Shown piece after piece: positions 5,853 through 12,906 of a stretch of DNA of 12,906 nt. Position 1 is the stretch's first letter, and each line of letters opens with the position of its first letter. Made by a program: the position numbers and the translations under genes. The notes under the pieces are model-generated. The model was not told the origin of the DNA. It saw only the letters and a list, made by a program, of their open reading frames with translations, and made no database searches. Source of the stretch: Thermoleophilia bacterium. Lineage in GTDB: Bacteria; Actinomycetota; Thermoleophilia; Gaiellales; Gaiellaceae. The stretch covers positions 1 to 12,906 of the forward strand of contig JABFWJ010000028.1 of the NCBI GenBank assembly GCA_013362295.1. Direction: 5' to 3'.

Positions 5853-7941
5853 GCCTTGACCTCGACGACGGCGTGGAGGTCGCCGGCGTCGTCGACGGCG
5901 ATCCGGACGGTGCCGGCGGCGAGGTCGCGCGCGATGCGCGCGCGCAGCTCGAGCGCGGTTCCGTTCGACGAGACGGTGACGGTCTGGCCGTTGCGGATCT
6001 TCCGCTCCAGCGCATCGGCGCGCGCCAGCTGAACCTCGCCGGCGGGTCGCTGGAACTGCAGCTCGGGCGTCCGCTCGACCGCCGGCCCGGAGAAGAGCGG
6101 CTTGTATGCCACGAGCCGCAACCCGCCACCCGACGCCGAAACTGATTCGCGCAGCGAACCAGTTTCGAGCTTTTGTGTTTTCGGCTGATGCTCGGCGCGC
6201 GGCGGCAGCGACGCCTGCGGACCGACGTCGCCGTAGGAGATGCCGCCGAAGCACCGCGCGGAGATCTCCTCGAACTCGACGGAGGAGTACGGCGAGATCT
6301 CGACGCCGAAGCGCGCGCCGAGCTTGCTGAGCCACGCGAGCACGTCCGGCACCGGGGCGAGCACCGCGCGGCGTTGCCGTTGCAGGCGGCCCTCGAGGTT
6401 GATCGTGGTGCCGTCTCGCTCCAGATAGCTCGTGCCGGGTAAGACGAGGTCGGCGATGCCGCGGAAGCTCGCTTCGAAGAGACCGATGCCGATCACGACC
6501 TCGGCCTCTGTGGCGACGGCGCGCACGGCCGGATCGAGCGCTTCCTCGTCGCCGGAGATCACGAGCACACGCGGCTTCACGTCGACAGGCTCGCCGTCGC
6601 CGGCTGCGCTCCACGCGTCGGCGACACCGCGGCCGTTCGGCGTCAGCGGCAGGAAGTAGACGTTCGTCGCCTCGACGCTCGCGGCGATCTCCGGGTCGTC
6701 CGTGACGAGCGCGTCGACCCGACCGTCAGGAGACCCGTACGAGATCGCTGCGCCCGCGCGCCGGGCGGCTTTCAGCCACAGGTCTACGACCGGCGCGCGC
6801 TCCACGACCGGAGTGTCAGAGACGACGGCGATCGTCTTCGCGTCGCGAAGCGAGGAGAGCGGTGCCCGGAATGCGTCGAGGGCGTCCGGGACCTCCTCCG
6901 GCAGCACCGCCGCGTTCGCGTCGAGCCCGCGGCGCAGGAGCTTCGCGAGGGCGTATGCCTCCTCGACAGACTCGCTGCCCGAAAGCGTGGTCAGCGTCGA
7001 GTGGCCTCCTCGTCGCAACGCCTCCTCGACGAGATCGAGTGCCTCGTCCCAGTCGAGCGCTTCGAACCGGCGAGGGCCGGCCTTGCGCAGCGGCGCGGTG
7101 ATGCGGTCGCGCGCGTGCAGGTGTACGAAGGCGAAGCGCCCCTTGTCGCAGAGCCAACCCTCGTCGACCTGAGGGTGGTTGCGGGAGAGGATCCGTTTGA
7201 CCTTCCCCTCGCGCGTTGTGGCGTTGATGTTGCAGCCGACGGGACAGAGCCCGCAGACCGTCGGCACGTCCTGGATCTCCCACGGCCGCGCCTCGAAGCG
7301 GTACTGGGTCGACGTCAGGGCGCCGACGGGGCACAACTCGGTCACGTTGCCGGAGAAGTGGCCGCGGTACGGCTCGTCCTCGAACGTCGCGATCACCGAC
7401 TGCGCGCCGCGGTTGATCGCGACGAGCTGTCCGTCCTCGGCGACCGACTCGCTGAAGCGGGTGCAGCGGTAGCAGAGGATGCAGCGCTCGCGGTCGAGCG
7501 CGATCAGCGGCGAGATCGGGATCGGCTTCTCGAACGTCCGCTTCGGGAACGTCATGCGCGTGTTGCCGGGGCCGTAGCGGAACGTCAGGTCCTGCAGCGG
7601 GCACTCGCCGCCCTTGTCGCAGACCGGGCAGTCCAGCGGATGGTTGACGAGGATGAACTCGAGCGTCGAGTTCTGTCCCTCGGCCGCCTTCGGCGAGCTG
7701 CGCGCGGTGCGGACGATCATCCCGTCCTGCGCGCTGAGCGTGCAGCCGGCCTGCAGCTTCGGCATCCCCTCGACCTCGACGAGGCACATGCGGCACGCGC
7801 CGACGGGTGCACCGAGCCGCGGCTCGTAGCAGAAGACGGGGATCTCGATTCCGGCCGCGGCGGCGGTCTCGACCATGCCCGTTCCCTTCGCCACCTGCAC
7901 GGTCCGCTCGTCGATCGTCACGGTGACCAGCTCGGGGCTGC

Positions 7942-7945
<4 letters not shown>
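5849..7945 (-). CDS. nuoG: NADH-quinone oxidoreductase subunit G
   Basis: NuoG is the large iron-sulfur subunit of the peripheral arm. Of its 698 residues, the N terminus binds N1b (Cys39, 51, 54, 68), then N5 (His102, Cys106, 109, 115) and N4 (Cys155, 158, 161, 205). A fourth set (Cys231, 234, 238, 266) matches N7, which only some bacteria retain. From about residue 290 the protein resembles a molybdopterin oxidoreductase fold, containing ADLVLPGTSYLERDGTTINL (499-518), but it is short for the family, which is often nearer 780-900. A C-terminal beta domain (about 620-698) completes it. Residues 591-603 (QKLETGSLRESVS), in the linker between these domains, are encoded by a palindromic repeat seen again near nuoJ. 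The GTG start at 7945 has a GGAGGTG five bases upstream and overlaps the nuoF stop as GTGA. Confidence 0.97.
6137..6167 (-). repeat. Palindromic repeat copy B inside nuoG
   Basis: In the mRNA sense the arms are CGAAACTGGTTCGC and GCGAATCAGTTTCG around a TGC loop: 14 pairs with a single G-U wobble. It is read in frame and contributes ETGSLRESVS and flanking residues to a NuoG linker. The stretch 6137-6185 is visibly richer in A and T than the nuoG sequence around it. A flanking GAGC/GCTC pair extends the resemblance to copy A as far as about 6194. In-frame insertion of a small palindromic element is the simplest reading. Confidence 0.8.
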
Positions 7946-9241
<1,296 letters not shown>

Positions 9242-9252
<11 letters not shown>

Positions 9253-9724
9253 GTTGTTCATCACCTCTGAGCTCCTGCACGATCTCCGGTACGTCGTCGG
9301 CTTTCACGTGCGTGCGGTAGTGGTGGTCGACCGCGACGATCGTCGCCCAGCCGCAGCCGCCGAGGCACTCGACGGTCCGGAGCGTCACCTTGCCGTCCGC
9401 GCTCGTCTCCCCGGCGCGACACTCGAGCTCGCTCTCGAACGCCTCGACGACCTGTTGCGCCCCCACGACCGCGCACGAGACGTTCGTGCAGACCTCGACA
9501 AGGTGCTCGCCGATCGGCGCGAGATGGAACTGGTCGTAGAACGACGCAACGGCCTTGCAGTACGCCGGTGTCGTCTCGAGCGCGTCGGCGACCTCGCGCA
9601 GCACGTCCGCGGACAGCCAGCCGTGCTCTTGCTGCGCGCGCCGCAGCGCCGGCAGCACCGCGCTCTCCGAGTCGTCCGGATAGACGGCGCGGATCGCCTG
9701 AATCTCGTCGTACAGCGACGACAT
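9242..9724 (-). CDS. nuoE: NADH-quinone oxidoreductase subunit E
   Basis: NuoE is the thioredoxin-fold [2Fe-2S] subunit of the NADH module, binding N1a next to the FMN of NuoF. The 160-residue product is of normal length. An N-terminal helical region (1-70) contains AQQEHGWLSADVLREVADAL and ASFYDQFHLAP, both typical of the family. The cluster ligands are Cys79 and Cys84 in CTNVSC and Cys120 and Cys124 in CLGGC, giving the family pattern of C-x4-C followed later by C-x3-C. The residues after the last cysteine (GWATIVAVDHHYRTHV) replace the more usual APVV-type stretch without disturbing the ligands. The ATG at 9724 overlaps the nuoD stop by one base in TGATG. The acidic C-terminal tail overlaps the start of nuoF. 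Confidence 0.97.
9261..9268 (-). promoter_or_regulatory. Shine-Dalgarno deciding the nuoF start
   Basis: AGAGGTGA in the mRNA sense is a long match to the anti-Shine-Dalgarno. It lies eight bases before the GTG at 9252. The ATG at 9261 overlaps its last base and would leave almost no spacing. It sits inside the end of nuoE. Confidence 0.5.
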
Positions 9725-11004
9725 CAGCGATCGACCTCGCCCATCACCGTGTCGAGCGAGCCGACGATCGCGATCATGTCGGCGATCAGCGCGTCCTGCA
9801 TGCACGTCGCCGTCGCCTCCAGGGCGACGAATGACGGCGCTCGGAACTTCACGCGCCACGGCCTCGGGCCGCCGTCGGAGCAGACGTAGCAGCCGAGCTC
9901 GCCACGCGGCGACTCGATCGGGAAGTAAACCTCGCCCTCGGGGACGCGGAAGCCCTCCGTGACGATCTTGAAGTGGTGGATCAGCGACTCCATCGACGTG
10001 TGCAGCTCGTGGCGCGGCGGCAGCACGACCTTCCGGTCGTCGGCGATCCACGGCTCGCCCTCCATGTGCTCGAGGCGGTCGAGGCACTGCTCGACGATGC
10101 GCACCGACTCGCGCATCTCCGCCATGTGCACGAGATAGCGGGCGTACACGTCGCCGGTCGGGAACACCGGGACACGGAAGTCGACTTGGTGATAGGCGAG
10201 GTACGGCTCGGCTCTCCTGAGATCCCAGTCGACGCCCGATGCGCGCAGCACCGGGCCGGACTGGCCGAGCGCGATCGCGTCGTCGCGTGACAGGAGCCCG
10301 ATACCTTCCGTGCGCTCCAGCCAGATCTGGTTGCGCGTCAGCAGCGTCTCGTAGTCGTCGATCGCCTTCGGCATCCAGTCGCAGAACTTGCGCGTCTCCG
10401 GGTAGAACCCGCGCGGCACGTCCTCTGCGAGCCCGCCGACCTGGAAGTACCGCGTGTGCATGCGGTAGCCGGCGACGAGCTCGAACAGGTCGAGGATCTG
10501 CTCGCGCTCGCGGAACGCGTACCAGAACATCGAGATCGCTCCGAGCTCCAGCGCCGACGTCCCGATCCAGACGAGGTGCGAGTGGATGCGGTTCAGCTCG
10601 AGGAGCAGCGTGCGCATCCATACGGCCTTCGGCGGGATGTCGATGTCGAGCAGCTTTTCGACGGCCCCGACGAAGACGTACTCGTTGTTCTGGAAGGAGA
10701 CGTAGTCCATGCGCGGCGCGTAGGGGATCGCCTTCCACCACGTCTTGTACTCCATGTTCTTCTCGAAGCCCGTGTGCAGGTAGCCGATCACCGCCGCGAG
10801 GCCGGTGACGTCCTCGCCGTAGAGATCGACGACGAGGCGGAGCACGCCGTGCGTCGACGGATGGTTCGGGCCGAAGTTGACGGTGAGGATGTCGCCCGTC
10901 GCGGCCAGCTCGGGCGACGTGACGAGGACGGTCGGCGTCGGGCTCGGGATGCGCGTGCCCTCGTAGATCGCCGCGCCCGCGCGTCTGGGTGCAGTCGCGG
11001 TCAC
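9724..11004 (-). CDS. nuoD: NADH-quinone oxidoreductase subunit D
   Basis: NuoD is the 49-kDa-type subunit, a relative of the NiFe-hydrogenase large subunit that lost its metal site. With NuoB it forms the quinone reduction site. The 426-residue protein carries the loop NFGPNHPSTHGVLRLVVDLY (43-62) with His48 and His52. HTGFEKNMEYKTWWKAIPYA (77-96) includes Tyr95, equivalent to the quinone-binding tyrosine of the family, and is followed by PRMDY. The C-terminal SPRGELGCYVCSDG and FVALEATATCMQDALIADMIA are also diagnostic. The N terminus has about 38 extra residues rich in Ala, Pro and Thr before the conserved part. The start is a GTG at 11004 sharing GTGA with the nuoC stop, with GGGAG just upstream. 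No better internal start was seen. nuoC and nuoD are separate, not fused as in E. coli. Confidence 0.97.
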   Translation of the reverse strand: MTATAPRRAGAAIYEGTRIPSPTPTVLVTSPELAATGDILTVNFGPNHPSTHGVLRLVVDLYGEDVTGLAAVIGYLHTGFEKNMEYKTWWKAIPYAPRMDYVSFQNNEYVFVGAVEKLLDIDIPPKAVWMRTLLLELNRIHSHLVWIGTSALELGAISMFWYAFREREQILDLFELVAGYRMHTRYFQVGGLAEDVPRGFYPETRKFCDWMPKAIDDYETLLTRNQIWLERTEGIGLLSRDDAIALGQSGPVLRASGVDWDLRRAEPYLAYHQVDFRVPVFPTGDVYARYLVHMAEMRESVRIVEQCLDRLEHMEGEPWIADDRKVVLPPRHELHTSMESLIHHFKIVTEGFRVPEGEVYFPIESPRGELGCYVCSDGGPRPWRVKFRAPSFVALEATATCMQDALIADMIAIVGSLDTVMGEVDR

Positions 11005-11549
11005 TCTTCTCCCGAGAAGCGGACCGGCTCGCCGCCGATCGGATAGTCCTTGCGCAGCGGGTGCCCTTCCCAGTCGTCGTCGAGCAGGATGCGCCGCAGG
11101 TTCGGGTGCTCGGCGAACGTGATCCCCATCAGGTCGAATGCCTCGCGCTCGTGCCAGTCGGCCGTCGGCCAGACCGGGATCACGCTCTGCACGCTCTGGC
11201 CGTCGGCCAGCCACGTCTGGAGGCGCACGCGGCGCGGCCGGTCGGAGATCGACAGCAGGTGGTAGTTGACGGCAAACCGCTGCCGCTTCGCGAGCGGAAC
11301 CGCCTGGTAGCCCTGCGTCATCGGCTCGTTGATGTCGTGCCCGGCGGGTGTTCCGATGTAGCCGGAGACGCCGGCCTCGCCCCATGCGAGGTAGTCGACC
11401 GCGGTGATGTCCGAGAGGAAGTTGAAGCCCTGTTCGTCGCGCAGGTGCCGGGCCGCGTCCCGCAGCGCGGCCGGCTCGACGACGATCGTCGACTCCCCGT
11501 GGCGCTCGACGACCTCGACCACGCCCGGGACGCCGTCGAAGTCGCTCAT
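11001..11549 (-). CDS. nuoC: NADH-quinone oxidoreductase subunit C
   Basis: NuoC is the 30-kDa-type peripheral-arm subunit, which supports NuoD and NuoG structurally and binds no cofactor. In the 182-residue product the family signature is clear: ADWHEREAFDLMGITFAEHP (130-149) followed by NLRRILLDDDWEGHPLRKDYP. The earlier core reads NFLSDITAVDYL (43-54) and RFAVNYHLLS (91-100). Between these two strands lie about 36 residues (55-90, including GYIGTPAGHDINEP) where many homologues have only a short turn, so a loop insertion is likely. The ATG at 11549 shares ATGA with the nuoB stop, and a GGAG lies ten bases upstream inside nuoB. It ends in the GTGA that starts nuoD. Confidence 0.96.
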   Translation of the reverse strand: MSDFDGVPGVVEVVERHGESTIVVEPAALRDAARHLRDEQGFNFLSDITAVDYLAWGEAGVSGYIGTPAGHDINEPMTQGYQAVPLAKRQRFAVNYHLLSISDRPRRVRLQTWLADGQSVQSVIPVWPTADWHEREAFDLMGITFAEHPNLRRILLDDDWEGHPLRKDYPIGGEPVRFSGEE

Positions 11550-12124
11550 GAAGCGACGCTCCGGATCTCGTACGCGGGCGGCACCCCCGCCTTCACCGCC
11601 TCGTGCAGGCGAACGATCCCCTCGACGAGCATCTCCGGCCGCGGCGGGCAGCCCGGGACGTAGATGTCGACCGGGACGATCTTGTCGACCGACTGCACGA
11701 TCGCGTAGTTGTTGAACATGCCGCCGGAGCTCGCGCAGGCGCCCATCGCGATCACCCACTTGGGCTCGAGCATCTGGTCGTAGATCTGGCGGAGCGGCGC
11801 GGCCATCTTGTGGGCGACGCGGCCGGAGACGATCAGCAGGTCGGCCTGGCGCGGCGAGCCGCGGAACGGCTCCATCCCGAAGCGCGCGATGTCGTAGCGG
11901 CTCGAGACGATCGACATCATCTCGATCGCGCAGCAGGCGAGCCCGAACGTGTCCGGCCACATCGAGTTCGTCTGCGCCCATGCGACGGCCTTGGCGAGCG
12001 TCGTCAGCCCGACCTTCTGCTCGAGATCGTTGACCTCGTCCTCGAAGTGCGACGGACCCTTCGTCGGCCAGAGCAGGCGCTCGGACTTCAGGCCGTACTC
12101 TCTGAGCGGCTTCTCTAGTGCCAT
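11546..12124 (-). CDS. nuoB: NADH-quinone oxidoreductase subunit B
   Basis: NuoB (PSST homologue) holds cluster N2, the last electron carrier before quinone. The 192-residue product has the adjacent-cysteine motif FGLACCAIEM (Cys64, Cys65), then MGACASSGGMFNNY (Cys130) and VPGCPPRPEM (Cys159), the complete four-ligand set. FGMEPFRGSPRQADLLIVSG (82-101) lies at the NuoD interface. The same frame is open for 28 more codons upstream, but those encode a basic, non-conserved stretch that is nuoA read out of frame. The ATG at 12124 is preferred because the conserved protein begins there and an AAGGGGG lies upstream. It overlaps nuoA by 10 bases and nuoC by four. Confidence 0.97.
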   Translation of the reverse strand: MALEKPLREYGLKSERLLWPTKGPSHFEDEVNDLEQKVGLTTLAKAVAWAQTNSMWPDTFGLACCAIEMMSIVSSRYDIARFGMEPFRGSPRQADLLIVSGRVAHKMAAPLRQIYDQMLEPKWVIAMGACASSGGMFNNYAIVQSVDKIVPVDIYVPGCPPRPEMLVEGIVRLHEAVKAGVPPAYEIRSVAS

Positions 12125-12477
12125 TCGAGCGCCCCCTTGCGCCAGATGTAGACGTAGGCGACGAGCAGGATGAGCAGGAAGACGAGGAACTCGAAGAACC
12201 CGAACCACGCCAGCTCGTGGAGGATGACGGCGAGCGGGTAGAGGAACACGATTTCGATGTCGAAGAGGATGAAGAGCATCGCGGTCAGGTAGAAGCTGAC
12301 GGTGAAGCGCTGGCGCCGCGGCGGGCCCTGCGAGACGCCGGACTCGAACGGGATCGTGCGCGCGCGAACGCGTCGGTGCGGCCGTGTCGCGAACACGAAG
12401 CTCCCGATCATCATCGTGGCCGGGATCATCACGGCGAACAGCCCGTAGATCGCGAACGGCAACCAGTCGTCGAACAA
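12115..12477 (-). CDS. nuoA: NADH-quinone oxidoreductase subunit A
   Basis: NuoA (ND3 homologue) is a three-helix membrane subunit at the junction of the peripheral and membrane arms. Its first loop is conformationally important in the family. The 120-residue product has a first helix at about 8-28, the loop with PFESG (43-47), then RFTVSFYLTAMLFILFDIEI (57-76) with Asp73 and Glu75, and a final helix at about 92-112. These are the standard signatures. The start is a TTG at 12477, five bases after AGGAGG. No in-frame ATG or GTG was found nearby, and the next Met is residue 17, inside the first helix. It is the first gene of the operon. Its ribosome binding site lies in a strong inverted repeat. 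Confidence 0.95.
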   Translation of the reverse strand: MFDDWLPFAIYGLFAVMIPATMMIGSFVFATRPHRRVRARTIPFESGVSQGPPRRQRFTVSFYLTAMLFILFDIEIVFLYPLAVILHELAWFGFFEFLVFLLILLVAYVYIWRKGALEWH

Positions 12478-12484
12478 CCCTGCC

Positions 12485-12506
12485 TCCTCCGCTGAACCGC
12501 GGAGGA
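12485..12506 (-). promoter_or_regulatory. Inverted repeat containing the nuoA Shine-Dalgarno
   Basis: In the mRNA sense TCCTCCGC and GCGGAGGA form a perfect eight-pair stem around the loop GGTTCA. The right arm contains GGAGGA, part of the nuoA Shine-Dalgarno (12483-12490). If transcribed whole, the left arm would mask the ribosome binding site. If transcription starts within it, it could instead be a DNA operator. The sequence alone does not decide between these. Confidence 0.5.
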
Positions 12507-12514
12507 CGCTAGCA
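12506..12514 (-). promoter_or_regulatory. Candidate extended -10 of the nuo operon
   Basis: TGCTAGCGT in the mRNA sense fits the extended -10 pattern TGnTAnnnT. No convincing -35 was found at the usual spacing. A start about seven bases downstream would fall near 12499, inside the inverted repeat before nuoA. That is compatible with an operator but not with a full RNA hairpin. Confidence 0.25.
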
Positions 12515-12604
12515 CCATCACCGAGGCTGCCACGAACACAACCGAACCCGTGGAGCGAAGCGCGTTACGAGTGTCACGAACTCCCCGTTCGCGACCCCCT
12601 CGGC

Positions 12605-12610
12605 TACACT
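12605..12610 (+). promoter_or_regulatory. Candidate -10 of the divergent iron-sulfur gene
   Basis: TACACT fits the TAnnnT core of the -10 element and ends seven bases before the ATG at 12618. No Shine-Dalgarno is present in the bases before that ATG. Together these suggest a leaderless transcript starting at or next to the ATG, which is common in actinobacteria. No clear -35 was seen. Confidence 0.45.
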
Positions 12611-12617
12611 CCGATCG

Positions 12618-12906
12618 ATGGCAACCGTCGAGCAGTCCGAGACCACCGTCGTCACGCTGACTGCGAAGGCGGCGGCGAAGGTCAGCGTCCTGATGGCCGA
12701 GGAGCCGGCGGGCGAGGCCGAGGTGCTGCGCGTCGCGATTCAGGGCGGTGGCTGCAGCGGCTTCGAGTACGCGCTCGGGTTCGACCGCGGCGCCCAGCAG
12801 GGCGACCACGAGCTGGAGTTCCACGGCGTCAAGGTCGTCGTCGACCCGTTCAGCGCGCCGTACCTGCAGGGCTCAACGATCGACTTCCTGGAGGGCCTCC
12901 AGGAGT
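12618..12906 (+). CDS. erpA: A-type iron-sulfur carrier (ErpA/IscA, HesB family), 3' end outside window
   Basis: A-type carriers receive or deliver iron-sulfur clusters to apo-enzymes in the cytoplasm. The 96 visible residues cover most of the usual 105-120. Signatures are LTAKAAAKVSVLM (14-26), RVAIQGGGCSGFEYALGF (38-55) with the first conserved Cys46, and DPFSAPYLQGSTIDFLEGL (76-94). The final CGCG-type motif with the other two cysteines should lie just outside the window. The ATG at 12618 is the natural family start. It is transcribed away from nuoA, 140 bases from it. The exact paralogue (ErpA, IscA or SufA) cannot be told from this fragment. A role in supplying complex I, which carries nine clusters here, is plausible from the context only. 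Confidence 0.85.
   Translation, partial: MATVEQSETTVVTLTAKAAAKVSVLMAEEPAGEAEVLRVAIQGGGCSGFEYALGFDRGAQQGDHELEFHGVKVVVDPFSAPYLQGSTIDFLEGLQE

Noticed and set aside
4238..6167. CRISPR array
   Set aside because: Copies are few, differ in orientation and length, and are not regularly spaced.
6137..6194. Frameshift or assembly error in nuoG
   Set aside because: The frame is intact on both sides, and the conserved C-terminal domain follows in the same frame.
4851..6614. 587-codon frame ending in nuoH
   Set aside because: Only the part from the GTG at 5852 resembles NuoH. The rest is nuoG read in another frame and is Arg-rich without homology.
9725..10741. Upstream extension of the nuoE frame
   Set aside because: It is an out-of-frame reading of nuoD. 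The ATG at 9724 in TGATG fits the family start.
12125..12208. 28-residue N-terminal extension of NuoB
   Set aside because: It is nuoA coding sequence read out of frame; conserved NuoB begins at the ATG at 12124.

Overview
The window holds most of a chromosomal respiratory complex I (type I NADH:quinone oxidoreductase, nuo) operon on the minus strand, with the start of a divergent A-type iron-sulfur carrier gene on the plus strand at the right edge. The DNA is high-GC. The gene order (nuoA-B-C-D-E-F-G-H-I-J-K-L-M, with nuoC and nuoD unfused), the frequent GTG starts and the likely leaderless erpA-type gene suggest a high-GC actinobacterial lineage. Thermoleophilia/Gaiellales-like is my guess from overall resemblance, not something the window proves.

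Layout from right to left, in the direction of nuo transcription: a 140-bp divergent intergenic region (12478-12617) with a candidate -10 for each direction and an inverted repeat that contains the nuoA Shine-Dalgarno; nuoA, B, C, D (hydrophilic connecting module plus one membrane subunit); nuoE, F, G (NADH-oxidising module); nuoH and nuoI (quinone-site membrane subunit and the N6a/N6b ferredoxin-like subunit); a 127-bp gap filled by palindromic repeats; nuoJ, K, L and nuoM, which is cut by the left edge. nuoN is not in the window and would be expected just beyond it.

Elsewhere the genes are packed with overlaps of 1-14 bases (ATGA, GTGA, TGATG) or gaps of at most 3 bases, so translational coupling along one long mRNA is likely. 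Cysteine ligands for nine iron-sulfur clusters can be read: N1a in NuoE, N3 in NuoF, N1b, N4, N5 and N7 in NuoG, N6a and N6b in NuoI, and N2 in NuoB. Electrons from NADH would pass FMN in NuoF to N2 and then to quinone at the NuoB/NuoD/NuoH interface. NuoL, M, J, K and H form the proton-translocating arm. An iron-sulfur carrier beside so iron-sulfur-rich an enzyme is functionally reasonable.

The operon itself is housekeeping. The unexpected content is a small family of palindromic repeats. One copy lies in frame inside nuoG and encodes an extra linker peptide; two copies in inverted orientation fill the only sizeable gap in the operon. Paired changes between copies preserve the stem, and the two same-strand copies have only G-U wobbles as imperfections in the mRNA sense. 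Secondary points are a Gly in place of the TM5 Glu in NuoL, a Phe in the NuoF glycine-rich loop, an 11-codon mini-ORF joining nuoL to nuoM, and the Shine-Dalgarno-containing inverted repeat before nuoA. No RNA genes, insertion sequences, CRISPR arrays or convincing terminators were seen.
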